Shown one piece after another: positions 1 through 12,204 of a stretch of 64,000 nt of DNA (position 1 is the stretch's first letter; each line of letters begins with the position of its first letter). This DNA comes from Owenia fusiformis. Taxonomy: Eukaryota; Annelida; Polychaeta; Sabellida; Oweniidae. The stretch spans positions 8,993,912-9,057,911 of the forward strand of contig CAIIXF020000003.1 in assembly GCA_903813345.2 (NCBI GenBank), given 5' to 3'. The notes beneath the pieces were generated by a model. The model was not told the origin of the DNA and made no database searches. It saw only the letters and a program-made list of their open reading frames with translations. The position numbers were made by a program, and so were the translations under genes.

Positions 1-890
1 TAAAGCGATTGACAAAAGGTGGCGCTGTGTAAAATCTCACCTGCGCGCTGAGCATATTGAAAACTAGGCCAGATCTTCCAGCCAACAATTACATAATTCT
101 CTCAAAGAAAATCAATCACAATAGATCAACAGTTCCAAGTAACCAAATCAAATGCACACTCAGTTGACTCAAAGTCAAAGACAAAATAAAATCTGGAAAT
201 ATTATTCACAATATTTCTACAAATCTATGCTCAGCACTGCAGTGGAGTTCAAATATAAAAATACAACCTCAGTTTTGCAGCCACTCGACTCTCCTCATCC
301 CTCTGGCTGCCATAGCGATCGATCAGGCCTGATCAAGTGTCGAAAGTTATCAAAATCACCAGTTAAACTTTAAATCAAAACTGCCTCGTGAGTGAATATG
401 GCGCCAACTCTCTTCTCGCTGTCTCTCGCGAGATCAACCCTTACATAAAATTACAGCAGAAATGTGCTATGCCCAAAATACCCTTGCAAAACAATTGTTC
501 TGAACAAAAGCTATATAGCTCAAGCAACTATATTATACCTAAGACCTTGCAGCGGTACTATTCGCGCTCCGAGCGGAAGGGAAGTAGCGACACCGGGTGC
601 CAGGTTGGCAATTTATTTAAGAGTAAAATATGACTAGCCAACCCAGGGTCGCTACAATAGCATTGATATACAGTATATATATGACATCGATCGAGGATCT
701 GGGGTTTAGGTATGTGAGACATGAGTTGCTACTTTTTGAATCTCATATTCAATATTCTTTCTTTAACCCTTATATTTAATATTTGTTATTCTTTTTCCCA
801 TAGTTGAGCTCTGTTCCGCTCTGTTAGGTAAAATGAAAACATATTTATCATATTTTGCAAATGCGTGAAAAAAGTGATATCTGCGAAATA
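1..890. other. No gene seen; imperfect inverted repeat
   Basis: No coding or RNA gene recognised. Short open frames lack codon structure or recognisable domains. An imperfect inverted repeat is visible: the 15 bases at 584-598 (starting GTAGCGAC) pair with 641-655 (ending GTCGCTAC) with about two mismatches. It could be a decayed foldback element. Confidence 0.4.
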
Positions 891-900
891 TGGAAAATAT

Positions 901-1375
901 TTTACAGATATCATATTCCGCAGTGAATATCCGATTCAACCTGTGAAATATGTCATATTCACTTGCGGAATATGTCATATACCGCAGGGCAATATGACAT
1001 ATACTGCAGGTGAAAACGTGATACAGCTTTGGTTGCAACAATCTACTCTAAATGTGAGACTACACTGGATTACCAATATAATTAGTGCTTGGAGTACGTT
1101 CATATGAATCCTGGATTTATTGAGTAAGTTTATTACGTGATATTGTTGCGTGATACTTTTGCATTAGTGGATATATTCAATACACTTTACTGTTGATTCA
1201 GTAACCATTACAATAATCTATAAACTTTAACCCGTTCGTTCAATCAATGAATTTGACAATTGCGTACTTCAGTACCACGTTCTCATTGATAAGTGAGTAT
1301 GCCATATACTGCAGGTGAATCTGTCATATACCGCAAGTGAATATGCCATATTCGTTGCGGAATATGGCATATGTT
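901..1375. repeat. Cluster of ATATGNCATAT palindromic repeats
   Basis: Two blocks (about 915-1015 and 1295-1372) are built from short near-palindromic modules around ATATGTCATAT or ATATGCCATAT, separated by linkers such as CTGCAGGTGAA and TTGCGGA. Modules occur in both orientations. The 280 bp between the blocks lacks them. It looks like a short palindromic minisatellite interrupted by unique sequence. Confidence 0.55.
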
Positions 1376-1380
1376 TATAT

Positions 1381-4300
1381 CGTGTTTACCGCGTAACAAC
1401 CTATACTACAAAAGATTAAGTACAAATGGTCAATGTAACTTTCAACACTTTCTATTTGACAATATATCCTAGCATTATAAATAACATTTATAAATTGTAC
1501 TTACAGTATGTAAATAAATAAAAAATAAAAAGAAGCGTTTATCAACAGAAATTCAAAATTCGCAATGTGGCTGGCGTAGGAAATGTGATTTCAAAATTAT
1601 CCGACTGCAGAAATTCTACGGAGAGCGTAGAAATGTTACTGACCACAGAAATATTATAAAACCTATGGCAAATTATACATACCTTCTCACAGCTGTGTGT
1701 GACATGATAAAACGGGTCAAGTGAACTCATTTGAGTTATCTATTTGCCGTTAAAAAGCACAAAATGTGTGTTATAAGCTAGGTCTGGTTTGGTAAATCCA
1801 TGAAGGATGATATCCACGGATGAGTAAATATAGATCATTTAAACAAAAGTGCAAAATTCTTCCATATAAAAGTACAGAGGCGGGTACTTACCATACATTA
1901 CATGTATATGACTACATCCACATATTTCGACTAGTGACAGTGTATTATTTCATAAAAATTCAACATATTATCGTACATTTGATTTATACCTTATTTATAT
2001 TGACATGTACACTTATAGTGACAGATCCTTTGGTGATTGAAGTGAACATGAGAACTGTCTAAATGATATTTGTTTTCATAAAGATGTCACACGTTTTATA
2101 CACGTACACCCAATCGAAATCGATAAACCTCGTTGACATATATCAACTTATATTCAAGTTGGACACTAAAGTGCTAATAACTGTCATCGTCGTCCTCAAA
2201 GACCCTTAACTATTTTCCAATTTCCATACTGACGGTATTAAAATGCAAACCGATCAAAATAAAATGCAAATGTTCTATTTCTAATGAAATACAAGTATAT
2301 AGCTACATGAAAACTGGATTTATATTACATCAGCCCCCCGGAATGTGAAAAATAAAGAATTGATACCAATTAGGAAAGCATTAAGTGTACTCTTCAAATG
2401 CAAGTTGATATTTTCATCAATTCCTTATTTCCTTATTGACATTTTCAGTATTTCCCTATTCATTCTTCCTTTACCACAAAAACGAGGTTATATTAGACGT
2501 AATAGGTTGTGCCGATAAGTTTATTATGAGCTTCTTCAAGAAAACACGTGAATCTTTTGCTAGTACACATCCGGACAACTCACGTCACGTGACCCAAATC
2601 AAAAGCTTCAATTCAGAGCAGAAGAAGTGAGAAGCTCCCACAATTCTTTCATATTCTATCGTATTCGGGGATTCCCCATTACATCATCTCCCGCATCATC
2701 TCCAATCAAATTGCAGGATGTGATCACGTGAACAATCACAAGCAAGTGCTCTCTCAGTGCTGTGCATGCGTAAAGTAACATTTGAAATCGTGGAAATGGT
2801 GTTTATTTCAATTAACATCATTTCAACATCATCATTTCAAAACTACAGTAATACTATTGAAGTTACTCGATCCAAACTTGTAGAGAATACTCATAAAACA
2901 ACAGCGAATATTTTTCAATGGCGAATGAGGCCTTTTAATAAAATTGGTCATCGAACGTGCCGAATATTACAGGTCATCTTTGGGAAATCCCCCCCCCCCA
3001 CATGAATTCAGAGTAAACATTTTTGTCAGGTGATATATTTTATGTATATGTAAACAAGTGCATGCAGATAACTTAGACTAACATAAAATGGATTGGAAGC
3101 CTTCCATTGATTATGTATTTAATTCTGATATGATAGTAGGGTAACAGTTTGTGAAAGTGCCAAATTTCTTTGGTGCCAGGTACAGGGGTTATAGTTTAGA
3201 GGAGTGTGTGCTCGATCGTTTCATGTCAACAACTCTTTAGAATTTGTAACGGGCATTTCTAGAAGGTCAAAGATTTGAAAGCTACTTATAAATTTTGTTT
3301 TAAAATCAAAGTTATCACTTCATATTGATTAATTGTTTATAGCCTATAACGATATATTGGCACACCTTCAAGTTGTTTATCTATGAGTATCTTATAGCGT
3401 TGAAGAGGCATAAGTTCTTTCTTTGATAGGTTCATTTTGCAAAATTATCTTTACAAAAAATGTTAGAGTCTTTCAAGAAACAAATCAGCTTGTTGTTTAT
3501 ATTTTTATCCATTTCACATTGTTAACTATATTTGTTGAACATTTAGTACACTTGTTTTAACGTGAACTATGTGGTAATTCAAGGGGCGTGTCTGCTGATT
3601 GACCAAACCATAAACTTTGGCTCCATTATAAAACAGTTAAACGTTTACAACATTAATAACTCTCTTTTTAATCTCTTAAACTCGATAATTTATTACGTAC
3701 CTACTTGCAAATGCATGATTTGTTGCGTCTGTAAAGATAACACAAGGACTTGGGCATACAATTGACAAAATACTGACGATTTATTTCACTCATAAATTAA
3801 ACTTTCTGAAGGGCCTACTGGAACGCATGTTACAACTCTCAATCTGAACAAGTACTTAGAAACGTCGAAAAAGTTCGAACACGTGTTGCTACACATTTTT
3901 ACTTTTTAACCCGACAGAATGTGACGTATTTGAGAAAAATGTACACACATTGAAATCCGTTCGTCCTCCACATTTGCCTCTATATCTAATAATATTTAAG
4001 ACGAATAACTCTGACATCGCATATATATTAACAATGATTAGGAGCGTCATAAAACACGAATCATTTAATGTTTTAGGTGAAATGAATATATAAGTGAATG
4101 TGTAAATTAGCCCTATTTTAGTAAAGTCTGAAAACCTTTCGTCGTCCATTTTTCCACATACAACAGAAAAACATAATCAACTATTTATTAATAAGTGTTT
4201 ATGAGAAAAATAAGTTCAGTGGGAAATCTCATTTGAAGTTGGCGGCGGAGTGATTTTACCAGAAGTTTCTGAGAAATCTGACGATAGAGGGGGCTAGTGT

Positions 4301-4720
4301 CATCAAGTTTATTTATGTCAAAAACTCGATGGAAAACCCATGGTAAGTTTTGTTTTAGCAGGCCAGGCAAGTCTCTCCCGAACACTGTGGTATGTTGCAC
4401 TAGGCTTGGATACTAACAGTGCAGTCATTGGTCAGTGAAAGAACTTAGCAAAATGCAGAGATTACTCCGTTATATGGCTATCCGCCGTGATTTTTTTTTG
4501 TTTCTGGGCAATATAGAATTAATTTAAATAATTATCAATGTAGTAGATATGCATGAAACCAATAAAATAGGGCGAAATGTCAATAAAAAACTTAAGTCGG
4601 GGTCAAAAGTAAACAAATTTGAACAGCCAAACGCTCAACCGGAATTTAACATGAAAAAAGTGGAAATGAACATCAAAATTGACGATTTTGCAATATTCTG
4701 GTGAGTTTTCATGTTTGAAT
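1381..4720. other. Gene-free AT-rich DNA
   Basis: I see no gene or well bounded repeat here. Open frames are short, on both strands and without recognisable motifs. A nine-base poly-C run lies near 2,991. Confidence 0.4.
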
Positions 4721-4721
4721 C

Positions 4722-4891
4722 GCTATATTGACCTCAGAGCAGGGCTAATAGTTTCGAATACACCCTTAGGTCTAGGCACAAAAGCTTTCGAACCCCTCAC
4801 TCCCTTCGGTCGTTTGGGGTACAGAAAACGTGTGTGCCTAGACCTGTGGGGTGTATTCGAAACTAGTAGCCCTGCTCTTCGGTCTATATTT
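4722..4891. mobile_element. Foldback element with ~75-bp arms
   Basis: The segment is an imperfect palindrome. The left arm (4,722-4,797) contains GAGCAGGGCTAATAGTTTCG, GAATACACC and TCTAGGCACA; the right arm (4,817-4,891) contains TGTGCCTAGA, GGTGTATTCG and AGCCCTGCTC. The short centre carries CCCTTCGG. No transposase and no clear target duplication were seen. The two overlapping open frames here are by-products of the palindrome. Confidence 0.75.
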
Positions 4892-5410
4892 CTTAAATAA
4901 GATATAGGGTAAAATGGTATAATGGTCATATATGGGAAACTCTCCTGAAGTCTCCAACCTTCCATGCACGGTTTATCAAGATGAGAAAAAAAGTAAAATA
5001 GTCAAATACTTTTTTTGAATTATTAAAGACGAAAAAATATTGAAAATGTAACGTGTCGACAGCGGATATTTGCCAGATTTTTGGATAAAAACTATTTTTA
5101 AAAAAGAACGCGCAAGAATTGTGAAATGAACAATAATGAACAATAAGCATTATTATATCACTGTCATATTCCTCACTCTCTTATTGGTCCATGTCCTACA
5201 CGTGACTAAAAAATAACTAGCGACGTGACTTCCGGTGAATATCAAATGATATTCAACGGTCATGAATGGACATGAAATGAAAAACATTCCCAACCTTGTT
5301 TCCAACATGGCCAATACTATGAGTATGAACACAATGGTTCCATTTTTATTGACTCATTGCAATGTTACAATTAATTGTAACGTTAACATGAAACCTTAAA
5401 TTAAAATACT

Positions 5411-5465
5411 ACAATTTGGGAGTTGATATTTATTGACTATACAATTTGGTAGTTGATATTTATTG
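5411..5465 (+). repeat. Two-copy 30-bp tandem repeat
   Basis: ACAATTTGG-(G/T)AGTTGATATTTATTG occurs twice at a 30-bp spacing. This is a local duplication with no other feature attached. Confidence 0.7.
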
Positions 5466-5553
5466 TTTTATTGTTAGAAGAAATATAAATGTATTTTAAT
5501 GTTAACATATGACTTATTCAATTATAGAAGATGTTATGACAGTGATATAATAA

Positions 5554-5805
5554 AACAAATATTTAATTCTATTTTCGGAGAATACATGTGACACTTTCAC
5601 AAGATGATATTCCACTAGCCCTTCGGGCTTCGTGGAATATCACTTCTGAAAGATGCACAGGTATTCACCTCAATAGAATTAAATATTTGTATAATATGTT
5701 TTTGAGGGTGTATTCCACGCAGCCCAAAGGGCAAGTGGAATACATCTCCAGAAATATATATAGGAATTGCACGAAAACAGAATTCAATAGTTGTTTTATT
5801 ATTTC
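5554..5805. mobile_element. Paired foldback elements with GCCC-TTC-GGGC core
   Basis: The first palindrome (5,554-5,693) is bounded by AACAAATATTTAATTCTATT and its inverse, with GATATTCCACTAGCCCTTCG and its complement inside. A second half-element (5,700-5,805) holds GTGTATTCCACGCAGCCC, GGGC and the inverse arm. The same family is at 24,131-24,256 (single copy) and, more diverged, around 42,173-42,290. It is non-coding and most like a non-autonomous foldback transposon. Confidence 0.7.
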
Positions 5806-7155
5806 AACCATTTACACGTATACCAAAATTTGAGAAGAAAAGAGGAAATACATATTAACAGTTTGAAAATATTGATTTATTAACTATATAGTGTATTAAA
5901 CATTGAAAATTGGATAAATAATGCCACATGTTTACAGTTGCCTATTCATGTGTTGTCACATTCGTTGAGTACCTTTCATATCGATGACTCATACATTAAA
6001 GAGTTGTTAAAGAGACTTCTCCGTGGCATTTTTTCTTTATTCCTTATTGTTTTGAATTTTTTTACACCATAACATTAACTAACTTCTCAATATGCAACTT
6101 TTCACCACGTAGAATTTTAAAATATAAAGTTTGAAAATTCCATTTTTATAATGGAGCTCAATGGGAAAAATGACATAATTTGGATTATTTTCAAACGTAG
6201 CGGCGTGATTTTCTTGAAATTGACAGATATAATAAATATTGGTAAGATGAAATGTTTGAAGAAAAATGAAGAAAATTCACCGTCTTGGTTACGCAAAATA
6301 TAGAAAAATGTGAAATAATCATAAAAACCTGTAAAAATAGATTGAAGGGGGTGATATTCATAGTTTTGGTAATGGTTAACTAATTCTAAAAGCATATTTT
6401 CCATCATGTGTATCAAGCGGAAGTAATACAATAAGTGAGTTATCATTTGGTATTATTATATTCCCTAGCAATGATGACAAAAAGGTAAAATCAATCATAT
6501 CACATACTAGTTCTTACCATCAAATCGATCTGTTATAATGCATATTAAACAATATAGCAGTAGATCTTCAAATTCAAGAATTAAGCTAAATTGTAAGAAT
6601 CATACTAAATTATATTTCGGTATGCTTATTTTAGCTGCTGTAGGTTAGGATATGTAGGATATGTAGGAAACGATATGAATTCTTCATATTTTCTTCTTTT
6701 GTAATAATCCATTCTTGAAAATTAGCATTCAAAGCTTTTCAATGCAATCATGAATTTAGTGATCTGACCCTTAAAAAACTTTTCAGGGGGAATAGTTTGT
6801 CCACCTGTAGCCCTTAGGTGTATCATCTTTTTCTAGCCATATTTTCCTAGGCCTGCTGGAATACCTATTTCAGTGTGCAAGTTTAGCATTGTTTTCCCAT
6901 TGATCATTTGAGTTCTCATGTCAATAAATGGAAATAAAAATGATAGAGTAGTTCATTTTATTGTAAAAATAAAAAAACAAAACAAGGTTTGGTCAGGAAG
7001 GGAACAGGTAAAATCCTTGGGATATATGAATTAATTAATTATAAGTTAGAAACTACAATTTAGGGTAACCCTGTGTATTATTCTACTGTGCAAAATATTA
7101 CAAAATGTTATTTACTTATTATCATAATTCAATGTGACAATATCAGTCTTATCTT
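5806..7155. other. Gene-free AT-rich DNA
   Basis: No gene, RNA gene or bounded repeat recognised. The longest open frame (109 codons on the minus strand, 6,117-6,446) has no recognisable motif and a Phe/Ile-rich composition expected from AT-rich noise. Confidence 0.4.
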
Positions 7156-7159
7156 CAAA

Positions 7160-7345
7160 GGAAGAGGCTCGATAGAGAGAGCTTTTTAGATGGGTATAAG
7201 TTTTTTATTATTTCGATGATCAATATAAAATTGTAACACAATTTAGGAGATGAGGTGAATTTTCATATTCTAAAATATTATTTCTGAATCATCAAAATGG
7301 ATTTTTCTACAACCTTTTTGGCGAATCGATGAACTCGTTTTTCAG
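7160..7345 (+). repeat. Dispersed repeat, copy 1
   Basis: About 185 bp that recur in inverted orientation at 23,183-23,370. The most conserved part is the first 35 bases (GAGGCTCGATAGAGAGAGCT onward). TTCTAAAATATTAT and the end TTTTTGGCGAA also match. Terminal inverted repeats are not apparent, so a SINE-like or other dispersed non-coding repeat is possible. Confidence 0.65.
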
Positions 7346-8880
7346 GTTTAACCCTTTCTTTGTGGTTAAATATAATGCCCTTTATATAATTATAGAAACA
7401 AAATATTTTGTTTCTAGGTCTTTAATTATCTAAAGTCTTACATAATGTGGACACATATTTGTTTAACTGATCAGAAATATTTTTTTTCCCCATTCATCAA
7501 TTTTTCCATGTTAAAGTATAGGGGGGCTGAGATCCCCGGGAATTCCTGAGGTTTGACCCATTATGTTATGGTTTTGAACCGATGATAAGTTTATAGAGGG
7601 AAATGCTGTTCCATCGAATTATTTGATTTTGACTGAAATTAACGCATTACGTTATTCACACTGGGAGCTACAAAATATTGGGTTACGGATTTATTAAAAC
7701 GTACCTTTATCTCGCATTCTCGGTTTACCTGCGTATCATGATTTATGATCATGATTTATCGTTTATGCTTTGCTCACATAAGTTCAGATTCACCTTATGG
7801 GTGCCTACCGATTACGGTATTTTTCAACTGCCAACCGATCACCGGCAGACGTTGCGCCGGGAGAATTTTCACAATCAAAATGTAAATTACATTATAAAAT
7901 ATGTATCAAATGAATAAAAGGATGTCCAGATGGGTGCTGTTCGGCAATTGTAAGATTATAGTGTTGCTTGTAATATCATAAGTTGAAGAAAATTGGGTTC
8001 TTGGAATACATGTTCGTTAACGTTTTGATTTTGATTGTATATATTTATAATTCATATGTAATATACGATTGACTGTACTTTGAAGAGAAAACAAGTATTT
8101 TACCAATTAATAGAAGAATTCAAAAGCTCTAGCGAAGTAACCTCTTTAGTTTATATTCGCCAAAACGTAAAACGATAGAAAATCATATATTTTTGAAACA
8201 TCGCTTATTGGAACCATTTCACTTGTCGACTAACTTGCGGTAAGTTAGTTGTACATGAACTGGGCAGGTCGTAATATCACTATTTACCAGTTAAAGACAT
8301 TCGACATGTTATGACCGAAATAATCAGTTACGATCCGTAGTATAATTAACAAATCCAGTGCCACGGAATAAATAACTTGAAAGTGGTGATAAGCCATTCA
8401 GGACTACTTAGATTATTCATTTATTTTATTTTTCTAGTTTATTGACGGCCATTTATGTTTGTTAAACATTTTCATCATATAAATATGTATCAATATTTCT
8501 TATTTAATAAATCTTTTTCAAGCAAATGGAAATTGTTATCATAATTCCATCTGAAACAATGGAACAATCATATAAATATGAAATACAGGCATTTTACAGA
8601 TAAAGTATAGTTAGCGTTGCTGCAGAAATAGGATTAAAATTCCAAGCGGGGCTATTATAATACATATTATTGAAAAGGGAAATCTTAGACTGGCTGAAAC
8701 TTATGTCCAAAAGATATATGAAGAATTGCCCCTAATTGAAATTGCAGCATTTTAAGAACTTACCAGGGTTTATCTATTCAAAACTAGCTACAGTTCATAA
8801 GATGCGAGGCATTTATAAAATAGTGAATCAATATTAACAACGAAAGCATATCTATACAAGGATGGATAAAAACATTAATG

Positions 8881-9047
8881 CCTGGTGTAAACGGGTAGGA
8901 GGTTCTATCAATTATGGTCCTACTCTCCATTGATTTATATGGTGACCTAAACTCTTTCCCTCATTATCTTATACGCAATCTGGGCCAATAAGGGCCGTTA
9001 AGAAAGGGGACCATAATCCCTGGGGGACCATCGTTTCTTTCACACCT
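8881..9047. mobile_element. Candidate MITE with CCTGGTGTAAA ends
   Basis: The left end CCTGGTGTAAACG is matched by the inverse CACACCTGG at about 9,040-9,048. ATTATGGTCCTA and GGACCATAAT also pair internally. It abuts the next foldback. The inverted repeats are short and imperfect, so the call is tentative. Confidence 0.45.
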
Positions 9048-9050
9048 GGT

Positions 9051-9172
9051 CACATTTGCTCAGATTTATCGGCCGGCGTCCGGCCGATTGAGTATCCTAC
9101 TGACAATTGCATTCAGTTTTGAACAGAATATTTAATCTGTCGGCCGCCGGGCAATGAATCGGAGCAAATGTG
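9051..9172. mobile_element. Foldback element, CGGCCGATTGAG family
   Basis: The left arm CACATTTGCTCAGATTTATC-GGCCGGCG pairs with the right arm CGGCCGCCGGGCAATGAATC-GGAGCAAATGTG. The motif CGGCCGATTGAGTAT also occurs at 20,871-20,884 and, inverted, at 16,094-16,108. At least three members of this short foldback family are therefore in the window. Confidence 0.7.
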
Positions 9173-9390
9173 GGATAACCAATTAACGAATATCTACAGA
9201 CTGCTCATCTCTTGTATAATGATACTGTGTATATGTCTATGAATTCCGTCTAAAAGAAGACGTTCTCTAAAACTTTCTAATGGAATACATGTATAGGACT
9301 AGAAACACAATGCAAATTCACGTTTATGCAATATAATTTCTTTTTTATTAAATTCAATCTTACAACACTTTATGGAGCTGTTACGTTAGA

Positions 9391-9515
9391 CCACGTGGGC
9401 TCACCGTTCGCTACAGTATGGATACGTTTTGCAGATGGCAGGGCTAGACATGGACATACGGTTGGCTAATCAAATAGTTTTAAAGCAGGATATTCCGAAC
9501 GGTGAGCCCACACGG
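9391..9515. repeat. 20-bp inverted repeat with 85-bp spacer
   Basis: CCACGTGGGCTCACCGTTCG at 9,391-9,410 is inverted as CGAACGGTGAGCCCACACGG at 9,496-9,515, with one or two mismatches. It could be the termini of a small non-autonomous element, but target duplications were not identified. Confidence 0.65.
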
Positions 9516-9882
9516 CCTAGTGCAATAGCCACTCATTACATTTCGATACTCATAACATCCTTCTGTTTCAACCGAAACTTGCTTTGATTTTATTAGGCAT
9601 ATTCTGTGATCTGAACACATCAGATGGGATGTGTTATAACTGTCAATAAGTGTGATAGTTATCATATACCTTAATGTCAATCCATTACATAATAGGCATT
9701 GTATTCAACCACATATAAATTAGCAAAGGCACAGATGCACAGTTTTAGGACTGGAGAAGAAATAAGATGTCATGATTTATCAGGACTCATTAGCTATTTA
9801 ACATACTCTATATGTTAACATTATTATTGTATTTTGTTTCAATTCAAAAATTGAATTCAATTAATTTTAGTTGTACAATGAT

Positions 9883-10395
9883 CACTGGTGATCCGCTCGA
9901 TTACGCTGGTTACCGAAACGGTTCGTTTTGGTAACAATATGTCGGACATCGAAGGTACGATTTTTCTTTTTCCTTATTTCACGCGTTGTAGGCAGAATAC
10001 CAACGACGTTTATTGTCACAAACGTGTATCAGCATCATATGTTTTAGAAAATGTACATGTTTGCGAAAAAATAGCTCAGAAGACAACAGAATCGTCGATT
10101 TAATTCCTCACTTAAGTGCAGATCTTAACTGTTTTTCGAAAAACCGTTTATGTAACTTAAGTGAGAAATTAAATCGACGATTCTGTTGTCTTCTGAACTA
10201 TTTGTTCGCAAATATGTACATTTTCTTAAACATATGATACTGATACACGTTTGTGTTAAAAATGTCGTCGGAATTCTGCCTACAACGTGTGAAATAAGGA
10301 AAAAAGTAAAATCGTACCTTCGATGTTCCGACATTTTGTTACCAAAACGAAACGAATCGTTTTGGTAACCAGCGTAATCGAGTGGATCACCAGTG
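9883..10395. mobile_element. 513-bp foldback transposon, CAC termini, 5-bp TSD
   Basis: Nearly the whole element is an inverted repeat: each arm is about 240 bp and the loop is short (around 10,110-10,160). It begins CACTGGTGATCC and ends GGATCACCAGTG. The identical pentamer ATGAT lies immediately outside both ends (9,878-9,882 and 10,396-10,400), as expected for a 5-bp target-site duplication. No transposase is present, so it is non-autonomous. The overlapping open frames on both strands mirror one another because of the palindrome and should not be read as genes. Confidence 0.85.
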
Positions 10396-10400
10396 ATGAT

Positions 10401-12200
10401 TATCCCCGAACAATAACTCAACTGAGTCTACATTCAGCGCTTTATCCTATTCTATATGTGTTATTTTTTGTACCATCGTAAGTACATCTGTGAAGCCCCG
10501 TTGTGTAGCCTAACGTAGCTACTTGTACAATGGTAACTTTGTGAGTGTCTGTAAATGCCATGATGCAATATAAAACACTGTAAAAATCTGATAATTATTT
10601 TTGATTACTATGACAAGTAAAAGATTTATAACACTAACCTAATGCATAGTTTTACACATCTACATGCACACATTCTACTCGAATGTTACTATTTGAGATA
10701 ATTCTTTTCGAAGCGATCGTACAGTCTTCAAACATTGGAAGAATCACAATTGAGCATTGTTTTTATGATTATAATAAATATGATAAGGTTAATGACATAT
10801 CAAAATTCTTGTTGGAGTGGTCAAAATCATATACTCTCGATAAACTTTGATAAACGATTTTTATTCATTATCCATGGAAGACAAAATATGGCATATCTAC
10901 ACATCTGATGTGGTGTTAAATTCATGTAGGCATATTATGTACATCTATATTTATGTTGATGTGAAATATAAAGTTATGATATTGGTCAACATGCAAAAAA
11001 TGAACAAAAAATATTATTCGAAGCGTATTTCGAAAGTTTTGAGGACGACATTTTGTTTTTCGATTTTGACCAATCAGAAACATATGTCATCTCAATAGGG
11101 GTTTACATGTTCATGTTCTCTACCTGGGAATGAGAGCCCATAATTCAATTTGAGAACTAGTCTGAAGAGACCTACATGCAAAGTTCATAGAAAAAAGAAA
11201 AATCACAAATATGAATACAGTTTGATTATAAGTCTATTGGAATTTTCATCGTGTTGATTTTAAAGTCTATTACAGAAGTTACTGTTATGTTTACCACACT
11301 GGTACCAGTTAGTGGTATGTTGAATGGTATGAGTTGTTGAGTTTCACCTTCACCCAGATCATGCAGAATATCAACACGGCGTTCCTTGTAGAAAGTAGTT
11401 CTTGGTTTGTCTTACATATGATAGATAGTAAGATATGATAGGCAATATTCTCCTTTGACAAGATGTGACTGACATAGTTTTGTGTTGGAGTGTAGCAATA
11501 TGCGGTGCAATCATACCATATCTAACATCACATAACATCCCTGTGCTCATCACAGAAAGATGTCAACACGTATGCCTCTCCATTAAATAATTCTTTTTTA
11601 TATGCAGTATCTCGACCCGATCCTATCTGAAATATAAGAAATATATATAATCAAGTTACTTGTTGTATTTCCCATAACTTATATAAACATCCATGACCAA
11701 TATTCCCATTCTATTGATATTGTTATCGTCTCGGGGTACCATAAATCGAAACAAGTAAATCCAAAATCGCAAGAAAAGATAAAGCTTGAAACAGGAACTA
11801 CATGTTTCAAGACAGCTTGCAAATCCTATGGTTTTTCACATGATGAAATGGAAGAGCTAAAACTTATTCAAACATACTAGTTAATTAGTTCTAGTAATTC
11901 ATCTAGTTTGTCATTATTTATTACATTAAATATGTCTAAAGCATCGAAAAGTAATGTTTTCACCGCATGAAAGTAAAGTTGATCGATTTGTCGTACATGT
12001 AGATCGAGAGAATTGTGTGAAATCAACCGGGCTTTCTTGTGTCATCTGGGCTTTGTTCAGAATTAGTGAAACTTGAAACATAGAAGCAAGAAAAGAAATG
12101 TACGGTTTCTGTTATTTTGCTAAAATATAGGTTTCATCACTCTTATTTGAGGCAATGCCATGCCACATGGCAGTTGTTAATCTTATTCTTTCTTTCTTTC
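10401..12200. other. Gene-free AT-rich DNA
   Basis: No gene, RNA gene or clear repeat was recognised here. Confidence 0.4.
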
Positions 12201-12204
12201 AATA

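Noticed and set aside
9883-9889. RAG recombination signal heptamer at the foldback end
   Set aside because: The end reads CACTGGT, not CACAGTG, and no nonamer at 12- or 23-base spacing was seen; only a Transib-like hypothesis was kept.
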